Notes under the pieces: model-generated | Seen by the model: only the letters and a program-made list of their open reading frames with translations | Told to the model about the DNA's origin: nothing | Database searches by the model: none | In this document: positions 33,724 to 36,793 of the stretch, piece after piece | Layout: every line of letters starts with the position of its first letter | Position numbering within the stretch: the stretch's first letter is position 1 | Made by a program: the position numbers and the translations under genes | Source of the DNA: Pelargonium nanum | Lineage: Eukaryota > Streptophyta > Magnoliopsida > Geraniales > Geraniaceae | Direction of reading: 5' to 3' | Length of the DNA: 36,793 bases | Assembly: GCA_036897485.1 (NCBI GenBank) | Contig: JAYMTF010000424.1 | Location: 1 to 36,793 of the forward strand

Positions 33724-33926
33724 ATTTATAGTTGAATATAATTAATTTCTAAATATATTCATTAATTCTACTCGTCAAACTCTATATGTGATAATGTTGA
33801 GTATGAAAGAGATATTGATTAAGATTTTATAGTTGAATATAATAAATTTCTAATTATATTCTTTAACTCCCCTTGTCAAACTCTATGTGATAATGTCGAG
33901 CATGAAAGAGAAATTGATTAAGATTG
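33724..33926. repeat. Tandem duplication, unit about 100 bp
   Basis: Both copies contain TATAGTTGAATATAAT, then GTCAAACTCTAT, then ATGAAAGAGA and ATTGATTAAGATT. The copies differ by substitutions and a two-base deletion, so the event is not recent. Confidence 0.8.
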
Positions 33927-33929
33927 TAG

Positions 33930-34885
33930 TCTTTAGCATCCCATAAGATAATCAACGCAATATAAATTAAGAAGTCAACCATTGCTATTATAATTTTTCT
34001 TGTTGAATTTTGATGATGCCATTTAGATGAGATGTGATTAGAGGTCTTTTTTTTATTATAAAAATTTAGATATATATCAATTGTCTATAATACTCATGTA
34101 ACTATTATGTTAGTTAATTTCATTTACATTTGTTATACATATATAACGACGATGTAAATATAAGAAAAATACACGATACTTAATGTTTTCTCGAAATAGA
34201 AAATAAAACGCTCATTTCGAGACGAAATAAGTGTACTAGAATTTTAAGATAATATAAAATAAGAAATTGTGAGATTGGATGTGTGGCCATGTGAAGGCAA
34301 AATCTATAAGCTTTGGAGGAGTTAAAGAAAAAGGATATGGTTCTTGAGTTGTCAACTTTATGGACATTTTGAAACAAACGTGGAGGTGTTAGATACACAC
34401 AAAGTGCTCTCTTACCTATGAGGATTTCTAGAAAAAAAGGTTGCTTTTTTTCTTCAAGTTCTGCAAAGATTTGTGATGAACTTGTAAGGAACAAGATTTA
34501 TTTTTTAGTTGATGTGTTTGTCCTCAAAAGGTCATCAGTTGTGTATCATAGGTAATCTCTTTGGGGAGAGGCATGCAAATTGCATAAGTGGGAGGAGCAT
34601 CTTTCCTAGTATTTTGTCAATTTTGGTCTGTTTTGTGCTGCATTTGTAAGGGAGGAGAGCAAGAGGCTTCTTGAACACAAACAAAATATAGATCATAGTG
34701 TACTCAACATAATGGTTTGGATGTTTTTTTGGAGTTTTGATATGTGCATGATTTTGTCTTCATTCACCATGTATTGATGAATAATACAACTGCAACCGGT
34801 ATTAAGATGCACACATATCTCACTAATTAAGTTTATGTGTACAAATCAATTCGAAAGATATTTCCGACATGGAAAATTGTAAGTA
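33930..34885. other. AT-rich spacer
   Basis: No supported gene. The minus frame at 34180-34494 is compositionally noisy and lacks any motif. Confidence 0.45.
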
Positions 34886-35880
34886 ATAGTGATGATGACC
34901 CAAAAAAAGATATAAGTTAATCTCTCTAATGAGGAGATGACACACGACATTCGAAGATCACATTATTGCTTGAAGTCAAAGTCGAATCATGTGTCTGAAG
35001 ACCGAACAACCTGAAAAAACCTTGAACCCGAGTCTGAAATCCGCAAATTTCATAGTATCCGTGATGCACCACGTATGGCTTCTTGCGAAGCCCTCAAAAC
35101 CTCACTGCAGAGCTTCCCGCTAAGCCCGAGTGAAATTCTTTTGGCAAGCCGTTTACCAAAGCTTTTTCACCACACTCCACAAAATAGCTAATGGGAGTAG
35201 TCTTGAATGTACTTTCATGTGACTTTTGAAAGTACTTTAAAGAGTATTTCTGCATATAAAACTTCTCACAGTACTCTACAGAGAACCACCACTTGTCAAC
35301 CGATAGTACTCTTGAGAGTACTTCTATGCATTTTTTTGCGGAGCTTCTAAGAACCCATCCCAAACAAACTCCCAATAATACTTCGAGAATACACAAACTA
35401 CCGAGCAAGCTCCAAAAATCTAATCTAACACTCAGCATAAGTTAGCTCTCAAAACATGTTGGGAATATGGGAACGCTATCCAAAGTGGTAAGCACTCCTC
35501 GGGAGCATTCCTCGATTTCTTATTTATTGAGGGGTAAAGGGTGATTGAGGACTTTTGGAATCTAAAAATGTCATTCATAGCGATGTGTGCTCCTTGAAAA
35601 ATCACTTAGCCCGTGAAATTTGGAGATTTCACACAAGATGGTTGACACATCCGTATGAGAATCTAGAGGTTTTTCGCAAGCCCTGAGAAAACACTGTTCA
35701 GTTACAAGTTGTCACTCCTATAAATGCTCTTGTTGAAGGGGAGTATGAGGTCTCTTTTTCTTTGAATTATTTCCACATATATAAACTCGTTGCAATTGTG
35801 AATTTTATTTAGAGTTCTTTGCATTCTTCGTACATTGTTTGTATAAAGCTACTTATTCTCGCGCTCGAAACGGTCCTTAA
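34886..35880. mobile_element. Possible solo or partial LTR of a retrotransposon
   Basis: The stretch starts with GTGATGATGACCCAAAAAAA, the kind of start seen in many plant Ty3-type LTRs. It is less AT-rich than its flanks, contains a TATA-like CCTATAAATGC near 35718 and an oligo-T/ATATATAAACTC part after it, and ends in a region with TTTGTATAAAGC. No target duplication, primer site or internal coding domain was found, and the boundaries are guesses. The 114-codon minus frame at 35094-35438 has no retroelement motif. Confidence 0.3.
35305..35322. repeat. Short perfect inverted repeat AGTACTCT/AGAGTACT
   Basis: An 8-base arm, a TG spacer and the complementary arm form a small cruciform-capable palindrome. 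Related AGTACTTT and AGTACTCT words occur several times within 35210-35330. Confidence 0.7.
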
Positions 35881-35888
35881 GACACATA

Positions 35889-36112
35889 TCCGTTTCAAAA
35901 TGAGTCTCTTGATTTTTACACTAAATTTTTTAAAAAGAAGTTAGTGTTGTATAGTTCTTCTTGCGTCCATGTAGATATCATGTGCTGTAACAAACTTAAT
36001 GATACTAACTAATTTATTGTAAGTATAATATTGATAATTTATGTGTAACTAACTTCATAAAAAATAAAAATAGTACATGAGAAACAAGACACTCATTTTG
36101 AGATAGAATTGG
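35889..36112. mobile_element. Stowaway-type MITE, 224 bp, same family as 15765-16007
   Basis: The left end is TCCGTTTCAAAATGAGTCTC and the right end, reversed, CCAATTCTATCTCAAAATGA followed by GTGTCTTG. TA pairs flank it at 35887-35888 and 36113-36114. On the reverse strand it contains ACAACACTAACTTCT, as does the element at 15765-16007, in opposite orientation. The ends are more decayed. Confidence 0.75.
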
Positions 36113-36269
36113 TAGTTTTATTTTCAAATAATAATAAAACACAATTCCATTGAAGTGAGATTAGTTTATATAATAAAAAAAATTGAGGGTTGTGACTTTC
36201 TTATTGCTAAAATAGAAGTCCATTTAACTAGATACAGAATAATAATAAAATTCAGTCCCTTTGAGAAAG

Positions 36270-36600
36270 AAATGTGTTGGGCTAAACAAAATAAGTTGAG
36301 ACCAAGCCCAAAAAGCTCAATGGGTTAGCTTGATAGTTATAGCCCAACTCTGGGAGAAGATAAGGTACTGTCTGGTCCATTTGCTTCTGTGGGTTGAATC
36401 ATGGTATCATTTTCAATCTGCCAACTAGACATGATTTGATGTGATATGATTTGTGATCATCAAAATCAGATGGTGGACCCAGTTTCTAAATGATCAGGAG
36501 TTGTTAAAATGTTCAGTTGGGCCCAACCATTGATGTAAATGTTGACCGTACAAGAGGTACAATTTCAAGGCCCATTTAGCCTGTCAATTAATAAAATTCT
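36270..36600. promoter_or_regulatory. Promoter-like block with GGGCC/GGGCT site II motifs at the window edge
   Basis: Motifs GTTGGGCT, AAGCCCAA, TAGCCCAACT, AGTTGGGCCCAACC and AAGGCCCATT cluster within about 300 bases, including a perfect 12-base palindrome GTTGGGCCCAAC at 36516-36527. Such clusters mark promoters of plant housekeeping genes. No gene follows within the window, so the target would lie to the right. Confidence 0.4.
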
Positions 36601-36767
36601 CATAATTAAATTTAAACCTATTTTGTCATTAACGTTTATTTTAAATTTTTAATGGAGTTCTGATGCATGTCAAGTAGTTCTGGCTCTGCAGTTTGGAGGG
36701 GACGACATATCCACGTTTAGAGTAGTCATTGGAAGATTGTTTTTAACTAAAAAAAACTTTTGTTTGT

Positions 36768-36793
36768 ATTATTATTATTATTATTATTATTAT
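36768..36793. repeat. (ATT)n microsatellite running off the window end
   Basis: Pure ATT triplets fill the last 26 bases; the full length is not visible. Confidence 0.9.

Noticed and set aside
35094-35438. 114-codon minus-strand ORF
   Set aside because: It has no recognisable domain and lies in an LTR-like, palindrome-rich stretch; length alone is not evidence.
1-36793. CRISPR array, operon or prokaryotic defence system
   Set aside because: The sequence is plant nuclear in character; the only regular repeats are ~190-bp tandem units without spacers.

Overview
The window looks like nuclear DNA of a flowering plant, most likely a eudicot. It is strongly AT-rich. Genes are sparse and carry GT-AG introns, the spacers are full of A/T runs, and the recognisable genes belong to plant-only families (an SBP-box/SPL transcription factor with a miR156 site, a plant cytosolic sulfotransferase, a BIG GRAIN 1-like protein). 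tRNA-derived SINEs, Stowaway-type MITEs and retroelement remnants agree with this. The species cannot be named from the sequence. There is no sign of bacterial, viral or organellar origin.

Layout. From 1 to 1.45 kb I see only spacer. From 2.0 to about 6.3 kb lies a complete SPL gene on the minus strand: a 5' UTR exon, a 5' UTR intron and three coding exons giving 518 aa. The SBP domain is split over two exons and a canonical miR156 target lies in the last exon. From 6.4 to 12.7 kb is AT-rich spacer with an orphan promoter-like block at 7.7-8.0 kb. From 12.7 to 23.7 kb is a repeat-rich accessory block. It holds five diverged copies of a roughly 250-bp repeat (A), three copies of a larger module that carries decayed exons of an unrecognised gene (C/D), and an array of about 2.2 kb with a period near 190 bp, interrupted by a Stowaway MITE. 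It also holds a housekeeping-type promoter with a first exon on the minus strand at 17.4-17.7 kb and, head-to-head with it, a C-terminally truncated sulfotransferase at 18.3-19.1 kb. Further right are a second MITE and a reverse-transcriptase-associated RNase H remnant. From 23.7 to 26.8 kb is spacer with a SINE-like element. At 26.8-27.8 kb is an intact single-exon BIG GRAIN 1-like gene on the minus strand. From 28 kb to the end are a well-preserved SINE with a target-site duplication, small coding-like fragments, several short tandem duplications, an LTR-like stretch, another MITE of the same family as the first, and a promoter-like block at the right edge that probably serves a gene outside the window.

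How the parts relate. The SPL and BIG GRAIN 1-like genes are independent growth regulators and nothing here links them. The most unusual part is 12.7-23.7 kb, where an apparently once-functional housekeeping-type gene seems to have been duplicated in pieces and then decayed. Its putative first intron appears to have filled with a satellite-like array, and a truncated sulfotransferase sits at its promoter. No new defence, mobile or regulatory system is demonstrated. The best candidates for follow-up are the decayed exon family, the ~190-bp array and the shared promoter region.
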